A DNA stretch of 64,000 nucleotides, from contig NZ_JAHCQH010000004.1 of NCBI RefSeq assembly GCF_018449475.1, positions 124,001-188,000 of the forward strand, given 5' to 3'. This stretch comes from Ancylobacter radicis (lineage in GTDB: Bacteria > Pseudomonadota > Alphaproteobacteria > Rhizobiales > Xanthobacteraceae). Shown one piece after another: positions 1 to 9,073 of the stretch; the stretch's first letter is position 1, and every line of letters starts with the position of its first letter. Below the pieces are notes generated by a model. The model was given only the letters and a program-made list of their open reading frames with translations, was not told the DNA's origin and did no database searches. The position numbers and the translations under genes were made by a program.

Positions 1-16
1 GCTCGGCGGCTATTGA
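1..16 (+). CDS. 3' end of an upstream gene, probably tctB
   Basis: The first bases read in frame 2 as Leu-Gly-Gly-Tyr followed by TGA at 14-16, 15 nt before the tctA start. In tripartite tricarboxylate transporter operons the small four-helix membrane subunit TctB is normally encoded directly before TctA, so this is probably its C-terminus. Only four codons are visible; the assignment rests on gene order alone. Confidence 0.35.
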
Positions 17-31
17 TCAGGAGCCAGACCC

Positions 32-1531
32 TTGGAAATATTTGATAATCTGGCGCTCGGCTTCTCCGTCGCCTTCACCTTCCAGAACATTCTCTACTGC
101 TTTCTGGGCGTGCTGCTGGGTACGCTGATCGGCGTTCTGCCCGGCCTCGGCCCGGTGCCGACCATCGCCATGCTGCTGCCCATCACCTTCGGCCTGCCGC
201 CTGTGGCGGCGCTCATCATGCTGTCGGGTATCTATTACGGCGCGCAATATGGCGGTTCGACCACGGCCATCCTGATCAATCTGCCGGGCGAGAGCTCCTC
301 GGTCGTCACCGCCATTGACGGCTATCAGATGGCCCGTCAGGGGCGGGCAGGAACGGCGCTCGCCACGGCCGCACTGGGCTCATTCTTCGCCGGATCGGTC
401 GCCACTTTCCTGCTCGCCGTGTTCGCCCCGCCGCTCGCCGATCTCGCCTTGAAATTCGGCCCGCCTGAGTATTTTGCCCTTATGGTTCTTGGGCTTATTG
501 CGTCCGTCGCGCTCGCCTCGGGCTCCGTGATCAAGGCACTGGCGATGGTCGTTCTGGGTATCCTGCTTGGCCTCTCTGGTCAGGATGTCTACACCGGCAC
601 CCCCCGCTTCACCTTCGACGTGATCGAACTCGCTGACGGGATCGAATTCGTCGCCCTCGCCATGGGCGTGTTCGGCATCGGCGAAATCGTCCGAAATCTT
701 GAGGACGAGCACACGCGTACCGTCATGGTGCAGAAGGTGAAGGGCCTGCTGCTCTCCAAGGATGACTTCAAGCGCATCATCGGCCCGGTGCTGCGCGGCA
801 CTTTTCTCGGCTCTTTCCTCGGCATATTGCCGGGCGGCGGGGCGATCCTGTCCTCCTTCGCCTCTTATTCCATCGAGAAGAAGATATCGCGCCACCCCGA
901 ACGCTTCGGCAAAGGCGCGATCGAGGGCGTGGCGGGCCCCGAATCGGCCAACAATGCGGGTGCGCAGACGTCCTTTATCCCCATGCTGACGCTGGGAATT
1001 CCGTCAAATCCGGTGATGGCGCTGATGATCGGCGCACTCATCATCCAGGGGATCGTGCCTGGCCCGAATGTGGTCAACGAGCAGCCGAACCTGTTCTGGG
1101 GTATCGTTGCCTCCATGTGGATCGGCAACTTCCTGCTGGTGGTGCTCAACCTGCCATTGATCGGCATTTGGGTGCGGCTGCTCACCGTGCCCTACCATAT
1201 CCTGTTCCCTTTGATCGTCGGCTTTTGCTGCATTGGCGTCTATAGCGTCAACAACAATGAGTTCGACGTCTTCACCATGGCTCTCTTCGGCTTGATCGGC
1301 TACGTGCTGGTCAAGCTTCAATGCGAGCCGGCGCCGCTCCTTCTTGGCTTTATCATTGGGCCAATGCTTGAGGAATATTTGCGCCGGGCGATGCTGATCT
1401 CCCGTGGTGACCCTCTGGTGTTCGTGTCCCGTCCGATTTCCGCGACCATGCTGGGGCTTGCCGCGCTCGCGCTGCTCGTGGTTCTGCTGCCTTCGGTGCG
1501 CAAGAAGCGCGAGGATGCGTTCAAAGAGTGA
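32..1531 (+). CDS. tctA: Tripartite tricarboxylate transporter large permease, TctA family
   Basis: Large membrane subunit of a TTT-family, ion-driven, binding-protein-dependent carboxylate importer, which works with a periplasmic TctC and a small TctB. The 499-residue length is typical. The N-terminal half has the family's glycine/proline-rich repeats (GVLPGLGP near residue 37, GGSTTAILINLPGE near 74) and the second half repeats the pattern (GILPGGGAILSSF near 265, TLGIPSNPVMALM near 327), an internal duplication known for TctA. There are about eleven to twelve hydrophobic segments. The start is TTG at 32, supported by AGGAG at 19-23; no ATG fits. The substrate (citrate, tricarballylate, other carboxylates) cannot be read from the permease. 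Last gene of its operon, followed by tRNA-Lys. Confidence 0.93.
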   Translation: MEIFDNLALGFSVAFTFQNILYCFLGVLLGTLIGVLPGLGPVPTIAMLLPITFGLPPVAALIMLSGIYYGAQYGGSTTAILINLPGESSSVVTAIDGYQMARQGRAGTALATAALGSFFAGSVATFLLAVFAPPLADLALKFGPPEYFALMVLGLIASVALASGSVIKALAMVVLGILLGLSGQDVYTGTPRFTFDVIELADGIEFVALAMGVFGIGEIVRNLEDEHTRTVMVQKVKGLLLSKDDFKRIIGPVLRGTFLGSFLGILPGGGAILSSFASYSIEKKISRHPERFGKGAIEGVAGPESANNAGAQTSFIPMLTLGIPSNPVMALMIGALIIQGIVPGPNVVNEQPNLFWGIVASMWIGNFLLVVLNLPLIGIWVRLLTVPYHILFPLIVGFCCIGVYSVNNNEFDVFTMALFGLIGYVLVKLQCEPAPLLLGFIIGPMLEEYLRRAMLISRGDPLVFVSRPISATMLGLAALALLVVLLPSVRKKREDAFKE

Positions 1532-1621
1532 GGACAAATAGCGGGAGGGTGTAGACAGGCCGGAATCGCTTTGCTACATGACCCCCCGTTCGCGGGACGT
1601 TGTTCCGCAGACACACGGTCC

Positions 1622-1697
<76 letters not shown>

Positions 1698-1813
1698 TAT
1701 CCTCCCAGGAATGAAATTCTGGACCGGTGTCGGCAAGCGATTTAGTTATCAGGCCATGGATGGCCTTCCCCCGATACCACTCCAATTGACTGTAGCCGCG
1801 CTAGCGTCTGGAA

Positions 1814-3025
1814 ATGTTCGATTGGATTCACCGGACTGATCGTCCGCTTCTTGTGGTGGAAGGGCCTCAGGTCCGGGTCGTGGCAGCGAATGCCGCGGCG
1901 ACGGCGCTGATGGACCAACCCTTGCTGAATTGCGAACCCGGCCCGTTGCTCGCCGAGATCGGTCAGATGCCGGATTGCTCTGTAATGGAGCGGGCCTGGA
2001 TGGCCGAGCCGGAAACACTGCAGGCCCAGTTCGAGATTGACATCATCGCGCAGGATGGCGCGAGCCGGCGCCTGCATTGCGGCCTGCGTCACCTGACCGA
2101 CATGCATCGGCTGATCACCCTCCGCGAGGGGCCAGGTCGACTGCCCAATGACCAGGCGACCGAAATCCTCGACAAATTGCCGGTGGCGCTGGAGATCTAC
2201 GATCTTGACTTCAACAGCCTGTTCTACAATCAGGTCTCTGACGAGATGTTCCTCTATGAGGAAAAGGCGATCGTTCATCACGATGAATGGTGGGAACTCG
2301 GCTTTCCTGATCCTGTGGAGCGGGCAGCGGTATTTGCCGAATGGCTTTCAAAAACGAAGGCCGCGCGGCAGGACCGTTCTGTCATCCAGTTCAGTGAATG
2401 GGCCGTGCAGTGCCGCGACGATGTTCGCCGCATCGTCCAGTTCCGCTACCGCTTCGTCGGCGATTTTTTCCTGCTGACCTGGTGGGATGTGACTGCACAG
2501 CGCCAGAGCGAGGAGCATCTGCGCCAACTTGCCGTTTCCGATCCGCTCACCGGCGTCTGGAATCGGCGCCGGCTGCTGCAGGAAATTGGCGGCGCGTTGG
2601 AGAAGGCCCTTGCGGGAGGGCCGGTCTGTTCGCTGCTGTCGATCGACATCGATCATTTCAAGTCGATCAATGATCGCTTCGGTCACCCGATCGGCGATGA
2701 AGTGCTGCGTGCGATCGCGCAGCGTTGTCATGCGCTGTTGCGGGGCGCCGATGTGCTCGCCCGTATCGGGGGCGAGGAGTTTGCGGTTCTCCTCATCGGC
2801 ATGGGCGGTGTTGAGGCGCAGATTGCCGGGCAGCGTCTGCTGCGCGAATTGTGCCGGCCAATCATCACCAGTGCCGGGCTCGCCATCGACATCTCGGTCA
2901 GCATCGGGCTCGCCACCAGCCTGCCGGGAGAGCAGGATGTGGACGCTTTGCTGAGCCGCAGCGATCGCGCGCTTTACCGGGCCAAGGCGGCGGGGCGCGG
3001 CTGCCTGGTTGTCGACGGCTCGTGA
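1814..3025 (+). CDS. Diguanylate cyclase with N-terminal PAS-like sensor region
   Basis: Predicted cytoplasmic enzyme that makes cyclic di-GMP from two GTP. The C-terminal GGDEF domain spans roughly residues 235-400. It has the active-site motif GGEEF at residues 319-323 and the substrate/metal segment IDIDHFKSINDRFGH near 278. An RxxD inhibitory I-site (RGAD) ends five residues before GGEEF, so product feedback inhibition is expected. The first 230 residues look like two PAS-type folds; the second (about 115-225) resembles the PAS-7 type. No transmembrane segment or EAL domain is present, so it should be a soluble, active cyclase whose signal is unknown. ATG at 1814 has only a weak ribosome-binding site. 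No partner gene adjoins it. Confidence 0.93.
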   Translation: MFDWIHRTDRPLLVVEGPQVRVVAANAAATALMDQPLLNCEPGPLLAEIGQMPDCSVMERAWMAEPETLQAQFEIDIIAQDGASRRLHCGLRHLTDMHRLITLREGPGRLPNDQATEILDKLPVALEIYDLDFNSLFYNQVSDEMFLYEEKAIVHHDEWWELGFPDPVERAAVFAEWLSKTKAARQDRSVIQFSEWAVQCRDDVRRIVQFRYRFVGDFFLLTWWDVTAQRQSEEHLRQLAVSDPLTGVWNRRRLLQEIGGALEKALAGGPVCSLLSIDIDHFKSINDRFGHPIGDEVLRAIAQRCHALLRGADVLARIGGEEFAVLLIGMGGVEAQIAGQRLLRELCRPIITSAGLAIDISVSIGLATSLPGEQDVDALLSRSDRALYRAKAAGRGCLVVDGS

Positions 3026-3129
3026 ACGCTCTTCTCGCCTCCACTGTGCTAGAATCATACCCAGCGAGCCGAGCGGTAAGCCGGAAGCGCCGCCGACCGG
3101 AGGACATTGCCATTTCCCATACGCTTTCG

Positions 3130-3324
3130 ATGATCTGTGCCCATTGCCAACGCTGTGGGCGGCGGTCCGCGCTCGGTCAGGGCGATGCAGCGGCGCTTGC
3201 CGAGCTTGATCCCGCCGAGCCGGCCCCGCGTCTGCGTTGCGATATGTGCGGAGGGCGAAGGGTCACCCTGTTCCGGGCGCGCGGCCCTATGGAGATGATC
3301 GCCTTTCTGGCCGGCCGCATGTGA
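3130..3324 (+). CDS. Small CxxC-x(n)-CxxC protein, zinc-ribbon-like
   Basis: A 64-residue protein from ATG 3130. Two cysteine pairs flank an acidic, alanine-rich loop: C3-x2-C6 (with another C9) and C37-x2-C40, the layout of a small zinc ribbon. The function is not recognised. The start is uncertain: the only good Shine-Dalgarno (GGAGG at 3099-3103) lies 26 nt before the ATG. It is better placed for an in-frame ATT at 3112, which would add six residues (ISHTLS). ATT starts are rare, so the ATG is given. The next small gene follows after 68 nt with a similar strong GGAGG. Confidence 0.6.
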   Translation: MICAHCQRCGRRSALGQGDAAALAELDPAEPAPRLRCDMCGGRRVTLFRARGPMEMIAFLAGRM

Positions 3325-3392
3325 AGGGCCCCGCGAACCAAACGGCGACTGCCGCGTTGTCCGGCGCGGGCATTCGACCGGAGGACAGCGAT

Positions 3393-3656
3393 ATGGCCAA
3401 TAACGACACGACTTCGAACGGCACGGAAAAAATTCCCGGCGCTTCGGGCGCTTATCAGGCCGTATCCGGTGAGTCCTTTGGGAGCACGAGGACGACCGGC
3501 AGCGGCGCGTCGTCAACCCTTGCACCTCGCCCGGTCAAGAGCGCCGCGGCGATGACTGAGGACGCGGCTTCTGGCACTGGCCGGCGTTATTCATTCAACA
3601 TGCTGCTGGCGACGGCCGTTGTCGGCTACGCGATCGGGCGTTTGCTCCCGCGCTGA
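3393..3656 (+). CDS. Small protein with C-terminal membrane segment
   Basis: An 87-residue protein starting at ATG 3393, preceded by a strong GGAGG at about 3380. Residues 1-65 are polar and low-complexity (Ser, Thr, Gly, Ala rich). The last 20 residues form one hydrophobic helix with small residues (MLLATAVVGYAIGRLLP), suggesting a tail-anchored inner-membrane protein. I do not recognise the family. It lies 21 nt before the transglutaminase gene on the same strand and may be cotranscribed with it. Confidence 0.65.
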   Translation: MANNDTTSNGTEKIPGASGAYQAVSGESFGSTRTTGSGASSTLAPRPVKSAAAMTEDAASGTGRRYSFNMLLATAVVGYAIGRLLPR

Positions 3657-3677
3657 GCTACGATCGGAAAGGTCATT

Positions 3678-4568
3678 ATGCAGACACTCACTGTGCGCCA
3701 TCTGACGCACTACACTTATGCCAATCCCGTGGTCTTCCAGCCGCACAAGCTGATGCTGCGTCCGCGCGACAGCCATGATCTGCGTCTGGTGGCGGCGGAG
3801 CTGACACTCTGGCCGCACGCTAATGTGCGCTGGCTGCATGATGTCTTCGGCAATTCCGTTGCGATGGTCGAGTTTCTCGAGCCGTCCAACGAGTTGAAGG
3901 TCGAAAGCGTCCTTACGATCGAGCGTTACGGGACGGGTGGTCTCGATTTTGAGCTCGACGACGCGGCCAAGGAATACCCCTTCGTCTATTCCCCAGATGA
4001 TCGCACCGATCTCGGGCGAATGCTCGAACCTCACTATCCCGACCCCGTCGGGCAGCTGGAGCAGTGGGCGAAGGGATTTATCGCCAGCCGGCCGACAGAC
4101 ACGATGGCGCTGTTGACCGATCTCAACAACAGCATTCACCAGGGGTTCGGCTATCAGGTCCGCCACGAGCAGGGCACGCAGCCGCCGCTGGAGACGCTGC
4201 GTCTGGGCACCGGATCCTGCCGTGATTTTGCGCTTCTTCTCATTGAGGCTGCGCGGGCCCTCGGTTTCGGCGCGCGCTTCGTGACGGGCTATCTGTACGA
4301 TCCGGCGCTCGACGGTGACGCCCCCGGTGTTGTTGGGGCAGGTGCAACCCATGCCTGGGCGGATATCTATCTGCCCGGCGCCGGCTGGGTGGAGTTCGAT
4401 CCCACCAACGGCACGATCGCCGCCGATAACCTGATCCGTGTTGCGGTGACGCGTGATCCAAGCCAGGCCGTTCCGGTGGCCGGCGGCTTCACCGGGCTGA
4501 CGGGTGACTATCTCGGCATGGTGGTCAATGTGTCCGTGCGGGCGCAAGCCGCACCCTTGGCCGCCTGA
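3678..4568 (+). CDS. Transglutaminase-like cysteine protease family protein
   Basis: 296 residues with an N-terminal bacterial transglutaminase-like beta domain (about 1-85) and a transglutaminase core. The catalytic triad is readable: Cys181 in GTGSCRDFA, His225 in GATHAWADIYLPG and Asp241 in VEFDPTNG. Bacterial members of this type are usually cytoplasmic peptidases or amidases rather than protein crosslinkers; the substrate is unknown. No signal peptide is visible. ATG 3678 follows GGAAAGGT with suitable spacing. It ends just before a hairpin shared with the convergent oxidoreductase gene. Confidence 0.9.
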   Translation: MQTLTVRHLTHYTYANPVVFQPHKLMLRPRDSHDLRLVAAELTLWPHANVRWLHDVFGNSVAMVEFLEPSNELKVESVLTIERYGTGGLDFELDDAAKEYPFVYSPDDRTDLGRMLEPHYPDPVGQLEQWAKGFIASRPTDTMALLTDLNNSIHQGFGYQVRHEQGTQPPLETLRLGTGSCRDFALLLIEAARALGFGARFVTGYLYDPALDGDAPGVVGAGATHAWADIYLPGAGWVEFDPTNGTIAADNLIRVAVTRDPSQAVPVAGGFTGLTGDYLGMVVNVSVRAQAAPLAA

Positions 4569-4592
4569 TTTCAGGCCCGTCCGATCGCGAGA

Positions 4593-4620
4593 GGGGCCTG
4601 CCCTGAATCAGGCAGGCCCC
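4593..4620. terminator. Hairpin between convergent genes
   Basis: Perfect 10-bp inverted repeat GGGGCCTGCC (4593-4602) and GGCAGGCCCC (4611-4620) around an 8-nt loop, between the stop codons at 4568 (+) and 4629 (-). There is no T-tract, so it is a probable but not classic intrinsic terminator serving both strands. Confidence 0.6.
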
Positions 4621-4628
4621 GGGCGTCG

Positions 4629-5726
4629 TCAGGCGCCGGTCTGTTCCAGCGTGGGGTAGTCGATGTACCCCTTGGCGCCACCGCCATAGAGGTGATCGCG
4701 GTCAAGCTCGTTGAACGCGGCACCGAGGCGCAGGCGTTCCACGGCATCCGGGCTGGAGATGAATGGTTTGCCGAAGGCCACGAGATCGGCCTTGCCGTTG
4801 GCTACGACGTCTTCGGCCATGGCCTTGTCGTAACCGTTATTGACCATCCAGGTACCGCTGTAACGCTTGTGCAGGGCTTCGAAATCGAAGCCGGGCACGA
4901 TGTCGCGCGGCCCGCCGGTCGCGCCTTCGATCATGTGGACATAGACCGGCTTGATGGCTTCCAGCACGTCCATCACATGGGCAAAGAGAGCCGCGGGATC
5001 ACTGTCCGAGAGGCCGTTCGCCGGAGTCACCGGGGAGATGCGGACGCCGGTACGGCTGGCACCGATCTCGACCGTCACCGCCTCCATGATCTCCTTGAGG
5101 AAGCGGACGCGGTTCTCGATCGAGCCGCCATATTGGTCGGTGCGCTGGTTGGCGCTGTCGCGCAGGAACTGGTCGATCAGATAACCATTGGCCGCATGGA
5201 TTTCCACGCCATCGAAGCCGGCGCGGATCGCATTTGCCGCCGCGCGGCGGAAATCATCGATGATGCCGGGAATTTCGCGGGTTTCCAGCGCGCGAGGCTC
5301 GTCGACCTCGGAAAACCCATTGTTCACATAGGTTTTCGTCTCGGCGCGGATGGCGGAGGGAGCAAGCGGCGCGGCGCCGCCCGGCTGCAGCGAACGATGC
5401 GAGACGCGGCCGACATGCCAGAGCTGGACAAAAATATGCCCGCCCTTGGCGTGCACGGCGTCCGTGATCTTCTTCCAGCCCTCGATCTGCGCCTCGGTGA
5501 ACAGGCCGGGCGTATCCTGATAACCCTGTGCGGTCGCCGAGACCTGCGTAGCCTCGGTGATGATGAGGCCTGCGGAGGCGCGCTGGGCATAATATTCCAC
5601 CGCCAGCGGGGAGGGGACGAGGCCTTCCACTGCGCGGTTGCGCGTCAGAGGTGCCATGACGACCCGATTTGCCAGGGTGATTTCGCCGAGACGGTAGGTG
5701 TCGAAGAGCGACGGCGTGGGGCTCAT
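4629..5726 (-). CDS. nemA: Old Yellow Enzyme family NADH:flavin oxidoreductase (alkene reductase)
   Basis: FMN-dependent ene-reductase of the NemA/OYE type, which reduces activated C=C bonds, nitro compounds or N-ethylmaleimide with NAD(P)H. The 365-residue length is typical. The TIM barrel has the FMN site near the N-terminus (VVMAPLTRNRA, residues 22-32). The substrate-binding His177/Asn180 and Tyr182 lie in the segment EIHAANGYLIDQFL, followed by the family signature RTDQYGGSIENR near 196. Members are often induced by electrophiles through a nearby TetR/NemR repressor, but none adjoins it here. ATG 5726 has a purine-rich Shine-Dalgarno. The nemA symbol is by family resemblance; the physiological substrate is unknown. 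Confidence 0.9.
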   Translation of the reverse strand: MSPTPSLFDTYRLGEITLANRVVMAPLTRNRAVEGLVPSPLAVEYYAQRASAGLIITEATQVSATAQGYQDTPGLFTEAQIEGWKKITDAVHAKGGHIFVQLWHVGRVSHRSLQPGGAAPLAPSAIRAETKTYVNNGFSEVDEPRALETREIPGIIDDFRRAAANAIRAGFDGVEIHAANGYLIDQFLRDSANQRTDQYGGSIENRVRFLKEIMEAVTVEIGASRTGVRISPVTPANGLSDSDPAALFAHVMDVLEAIKPVYVHMIEGATGGPRDIVPGFDFEALHKRYSGTWMVNNGYDKAMAEDVVANGKADLVAFGKPFISSPDAVERLRLGAAFNELDRDHLYGGGAKGYIDYPTLEQTGA

Positions 5727-5929
5727 GAAAATTCCTGTCCTGTCGGAGGATGACTATCCCTGCTCACGTAGTCATCGTTTCGGCGGACGGAAGGGGCTGC
5801 GAAACGCGCATTGTTGCAACGCACGCTCTGCGTTTCTGCCAACTGTTCGGTCCCGGCATTTACCGTTGCCCTGCACATTGGCATTCCAATGCACTAGAAG
5901 GGGAATGCCGGCCAACAGGGCAGTCCCGC

Positions 5930-7222
5930 ATGATCGATATCGCCTCGCGCGTCTACAATCACACTTGGAAGATCGACCCGATCGTTCGATCGGTGCTCGA
6001 CACCGATTTCTACAAGCTGCTGATGGCGCAGACGATCTATCGGCGGCATTTCCAGACGCGGGTCACCTTTGGCATCATCAACCGCACGGCGCGGATTCGC
6101 ATCGCGGATTTTGTCGATGAGGGGGAACTGCGCGAGCAGCTCGACCATGTGCGGTCCCTGTCGCTGACGCGCGGGGAATCGACCTGGCTGCGCGGCAACA
6201 TGTTCTACGGCAAGCGTCAGATGTTCTCCCCGGACTTCATGGCCTGGTTCGAGAATTTCCGCTTCCCCGCCTATCATCTGGAGAGGCGCGACGGGCAGTA
6301 TGAGCTGACGTTTGAAGGGCCGTGGATCGAGACCACAATGTGGGAAATCCCCGCCCTTGCCATCATCAATGAGCTTCGATCGCGCGCGGTGCTGCGCAGC
6401 ATGGGGCGCTTCGAGCTTCAGGTTCTGTATGCCCGGGCGATGACCCGCGTATGGGAAAAGGTGGAGCGTCTCAAGGCGCTCGGCGGCGTCAATGTCGCCG
6501 ACTTCGGAACCCGTCGCCGGCACGGCTTCTTGTGGCAGGACTGGTGCGTGCAGGCGATGATGGAGGGGCTCGGAGAGAGTTTCCTGGGGACGTCGAACTG
6601 CCTGATCGCCATGCGGCGCGAGGTGGAGGCCACCGGCACCAACGCCCATGAACTACCCATGGTCTATGCCGCGCTCGCCGATTCCGACGAGGAACTCGCC
6701 AGGGCGCCCTACAAGGTGCTGTCAGACTGGCAGAAGGACTATGAGGGCAATCTGCGGGTGATCCTGCCCGATACCTTCGGAACCACGAACTTTCTCGCCA
6801 TGGCGCCCGACTGGGTCGCCAATTGGACGGGTATCCGAATCGACAGCAAGGAGCCGATCGAGGGTGGGGAGGAGGCGATCGCCTGGTGGACCTCCCGCGG
6901 GCAGGATCCACGCACAAAACTCGCGATTTTTTCCGATGCGCTGGACATCGCCGATATCGAGCGAATTTATCGGCACTTCCAGGGGCGGATGCGCATGGGT
7001 TTCGGCTGGGGCACGCTGTTGACCAACGATTTCCGGGGATTTGCCCGCGACGGCCGGCTGGACCCGATCTCCATCGTTTGCAAGGTCATCTCGGCCGATG
7101 GCCGCCCCACTGTGAAGCTCTCCGACAATGCGACCAAGGCCATGGGGCCGGCGGACGAAATCGCCCGATATCGGCGCGTGTTCCATGCCGTGGAGGAGGA
7201 CCGTCGGGAGGTCGCGGTCTGA
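5930..7222 (+). CDS. pncB: Nicotinate phosphoribosyltransferase
   Basis: NAD salvage enzyme: nicotinate + PRPP + ATP gives nicotinate mononucleotide. It is 430 residues from ATG 5930. The open frame reaches back to 5750, but family homology begins with the segment [15 protein letters not shown] at about residue 7, so the downstream ATG is chosen. The typical motif [13 protein letters not shown] is near residue 23, and the phosphoribosyl-binding segment with [20 protein letters not shown] is near residue 285. The length agrees with rhizobial PncB. It is monocistronic, preceded by the divergent oxidoreductase gene and followed by about 380 nt without a gene. Confidence 0.93.
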   Translation: MIDIASRVYNHTWKIDPIVRSVLDTDFYKLLMAQTIYRRHFQTRVTFGIINRTARIRIADFVDEGELREQLDHVRSLSLTRGESTWLRGNMFYGKRQMFSPDFMAWFENFRFPAYHLERRDGQYELTFEGPWIETTMWEIPALAIINELRSRAVLRSMGRFELQVLYARAMTRVWEKVERLKALGGVNVADFGTRRRHGFLWQDWCVQAMMEGLGESFLGTSNCLIAMRREVEATGTNAHELPMVYAALADSDEELARAPYKVLSDWQKDYEGNLRVILPDTFGTTNFLAMAPDWVANWTGIRIDSKEPIEGGEEAIAWWTSRGQDPRTKLAIFSDALDIADIERIYRHFQGRMRMGFGWGTLLTNDFRGFARDGRLDPISIVCKVISADGRPTVKLSDNATKAMGPADEIARYRRVFHAVEEDRREVAV

Positions 7223-7605
7223 GCGCCCAGAGAGGTATTAAAATCGCGTGTGCGGAACCGTCGCGTGGGTGGGCCAAGAGTTGCCGCAATCGCGCGTCAT
7301 GTTGAAAAACTAGCCATGTTGCTTTCTTGCATCAACCGACCCAATGCGGTTAGTGTGGCGCCGGAGCGTGCGGGAAGTAGTTGAGTAGTGTCAGCGGGTC
7401 TGCGGAGGCCCGCCACAGAACGGAAGTTACGCATGCGGAGTGTCGAGCACTGCGAAGCCGAGTGGATGGCGGGGACGGCCTTCGGGCACAGCCGCCGGGA
7501 GACCCGATCCAATGCTGAGACTGTCGTCATGATGTGTGAGCCCGTCGGCCGTTGCCGCTCGAAAGCCGCGTTCCCGCTGACGACGTTCGCCGAGTGACCC
7601 GCGCC
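7223..7605. other. Intergenic stretch without a supported gene
   Basis: 383 nt between pncB and the SH3-domain gene. A 69-codon frame (7388-7597) is open but has no Shine-Dalgarno and an arginine-rich, unstructured-looking product, so it is not called. The stretch around 7290-7360 is comparatively AT-rich (GTTGAAAAACTAG, TTGCTTTCTTGCATC) and is the likely promoter region. No terminator hairpin with a T-tract was found. Confidence 0.5.
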
Positions 7606-8910
7606 ATGCCGACCTCATCGCAGGAGCCGCGCGGTTCGGGACTATCGTCCACGCTGGTCAAAGATTTTCGCGCCATTCTGAATGCTCTGGAGCAGGAGAA
7701 GGCCACACGTGGCGGCGATGCTCAGTTGGTGTCGTCTACAGGCGCGTCTGTGAGCGGGCACGCCGGTGCCGATCCCCGTTCCGTGGATGAGCCTGCACGC
7801 CCCTTGGTCGTGCGGCGCGAGCCATCGGAGCGTCCGGCGCCAGCTCCCTATTCCGAGGTCCGCACCCGAATCGCCGCTTTGGGTGACGTGCGCGACATGT
7901 TTCCCGTCCGGCCCAAGGCCGAACTCCAGACGCCCGTAGCGCCGCTATCGTCCGAGGCGCAGCCTGTGCCCGATCAGCTTCGGCCCGCCGCACTGCGTCC
8001 CGTACAGCAGCCGATTTCCGATTCCTCGACGACCGAATCACGGCGGCGGGGCTTTGGCGTTGTCGGGCGCTGCGCAGAAGGTGAAGCGCCGGCGCGCCGG
8101 CGCCGTGCCGCGTCCAAGGATGCCTTTACGTGGCAGCGCCTCGGTGTGCTCGCCATCTGCATGGCGATCGCGGGCGGTGGCGCCGTGGCTCTGCAGTCGG
8201 TTGTCGGGCGTGAAGAGGCCAAGGTCGCCCCTGAGGCCATCGGCAACGCGGCCATTGCCAGCGTGGCCCCCTCAGCGCCGCTGGCGATGGTCGCTGCCAC
8301 GGAAAGCGCGGAAGCCGGTCCCGCCGAGCCGTTCCCCATTGCGTCCGCGCCCGCCGCAAGTACGGCTCCGAGCGTATCCGCTGTGGTAGCTGAAGTGCCG
8401 CAGCCGACACTGCGCAATGCCGAACCGCTGTTCGAAACGACGCCGGTACCTGCCAACATACCCGGCATGACCGCCTTTGCGCCGACGGGTGAGGCCGATG
8501 CCCAGAACACGGAGGCTCTCGCCTCGGCCCAGCCCAAAGCCGTGAGCCTGCCGAAGCAGGCGCCGCTGCCGCCGCCGGCCCCCGTCAAGCATGTGGCGTC
8601 GGCCGAACCGACGGCCCCGACCGACAGCGATACGGCGGCCGTCGCCGAGGAGGATGGGCCTTCCGACACGGCTGCCACTGGTTTCGGCGGTGATCCGGTG
8701 GGCACCATCACCCTTCGCTCGCCGGTGACGATGCGTGCGGCGCCGAAGAAGGGCGCAGCTCCCATCGCCAATCTGCCCGGCGGCCAGAAGGTCGATCTCG
8801 TGGCGTGCTCCGGCTGGTGCGAAGTGATTGCCGACGGCAAGCGCGGCTTCATCTACAAGAGCTTCGTCGATGTCTCGGCGCTGAAGCCGATGGAGACGGT
8901 CACGCCCTGA
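7606..8910 (+). CDS. Membrane-anchored protein with C-terminal bacterial SH3 domain
   Basis: 434 residues from ATG 7606. Residues 1-175 are polar and probably disordered; one transmembrane helix (LGVLAICMAIAGGGAVAL) lies near residues 180-200. It is followed by a long Ala/Pro/Val-rich linker to about 360 and a C-terminal SH3b domain (about 365-425) with the pattern ITLRSPVTMRAAPKKGA...GWCEV..GKRGFIYKSFVD. Bacterial SH3 domains commonly bind cell-wall peptides, and the topology (cytoplasmic N-terminus, periplasmic SH3) would fit an envelope-associated protein. The specific function is unknown. An upstream in-frame start at 7552 is possible but lacks better support. Confidence 0.75.
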   Translation: MPTSSQEPRGSGLSSTLVKDFRAILNALEQEKATRGGDAQLVSSTGASVSGHAGADPRSVDEPARPLVVRREPSERPAPAPYSEVRTRIAALGDVRDMFPVRPKAELQTPVAPLSSEAQPVPDQLRPAALRPVQQPISDSSTTESRRRGFGVVGRCAEGEAPARRRRAASKDAFTWQRLGVLAICMAIAGGGAVALQSVVGREEAKVAPEAIGNAAIASVAPSAPLAMVAATESAEAGPAEPFPIASAPAASTAPSVSAVVAEVPQPTLRNAEPLFETTPVPANIPGMTAFAPTGEADAQNTEALASAQPKAVSLPKQAPLPPPAPVKHVASAEPTAPTDSDTAAVAEEDGPSDTAATGFGGDPVGTITLRSPVTMRAAPKKGAAPIANLPGGQKVDLVACSGWCEVIADGKRGFIYKSFVDVSALKPMETVTP

Positions 8911-9073
8911 GCGTGACGTCCTGCCTTGAGATAGGCGCCTCGGTAACAACCTGAATCAATTGTTGAGCCGGCGCCGGCGCAGAACATGCGTGGCTTGGCT
9001 CGTCACGTTTCGGGGCGCGTGTTAGACCGCGACCGGAACGTTTCATTGGCAATTTCGTCACGAGGTCAGATCA

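Noticed and set aside
7388-7597. 69-codon frame before the SH3-domain gene
   Set aside because: No Shine-Dalgarno, an Arg/Cys-scattered product without recognisable features, and the region reads as an intergenic leader.
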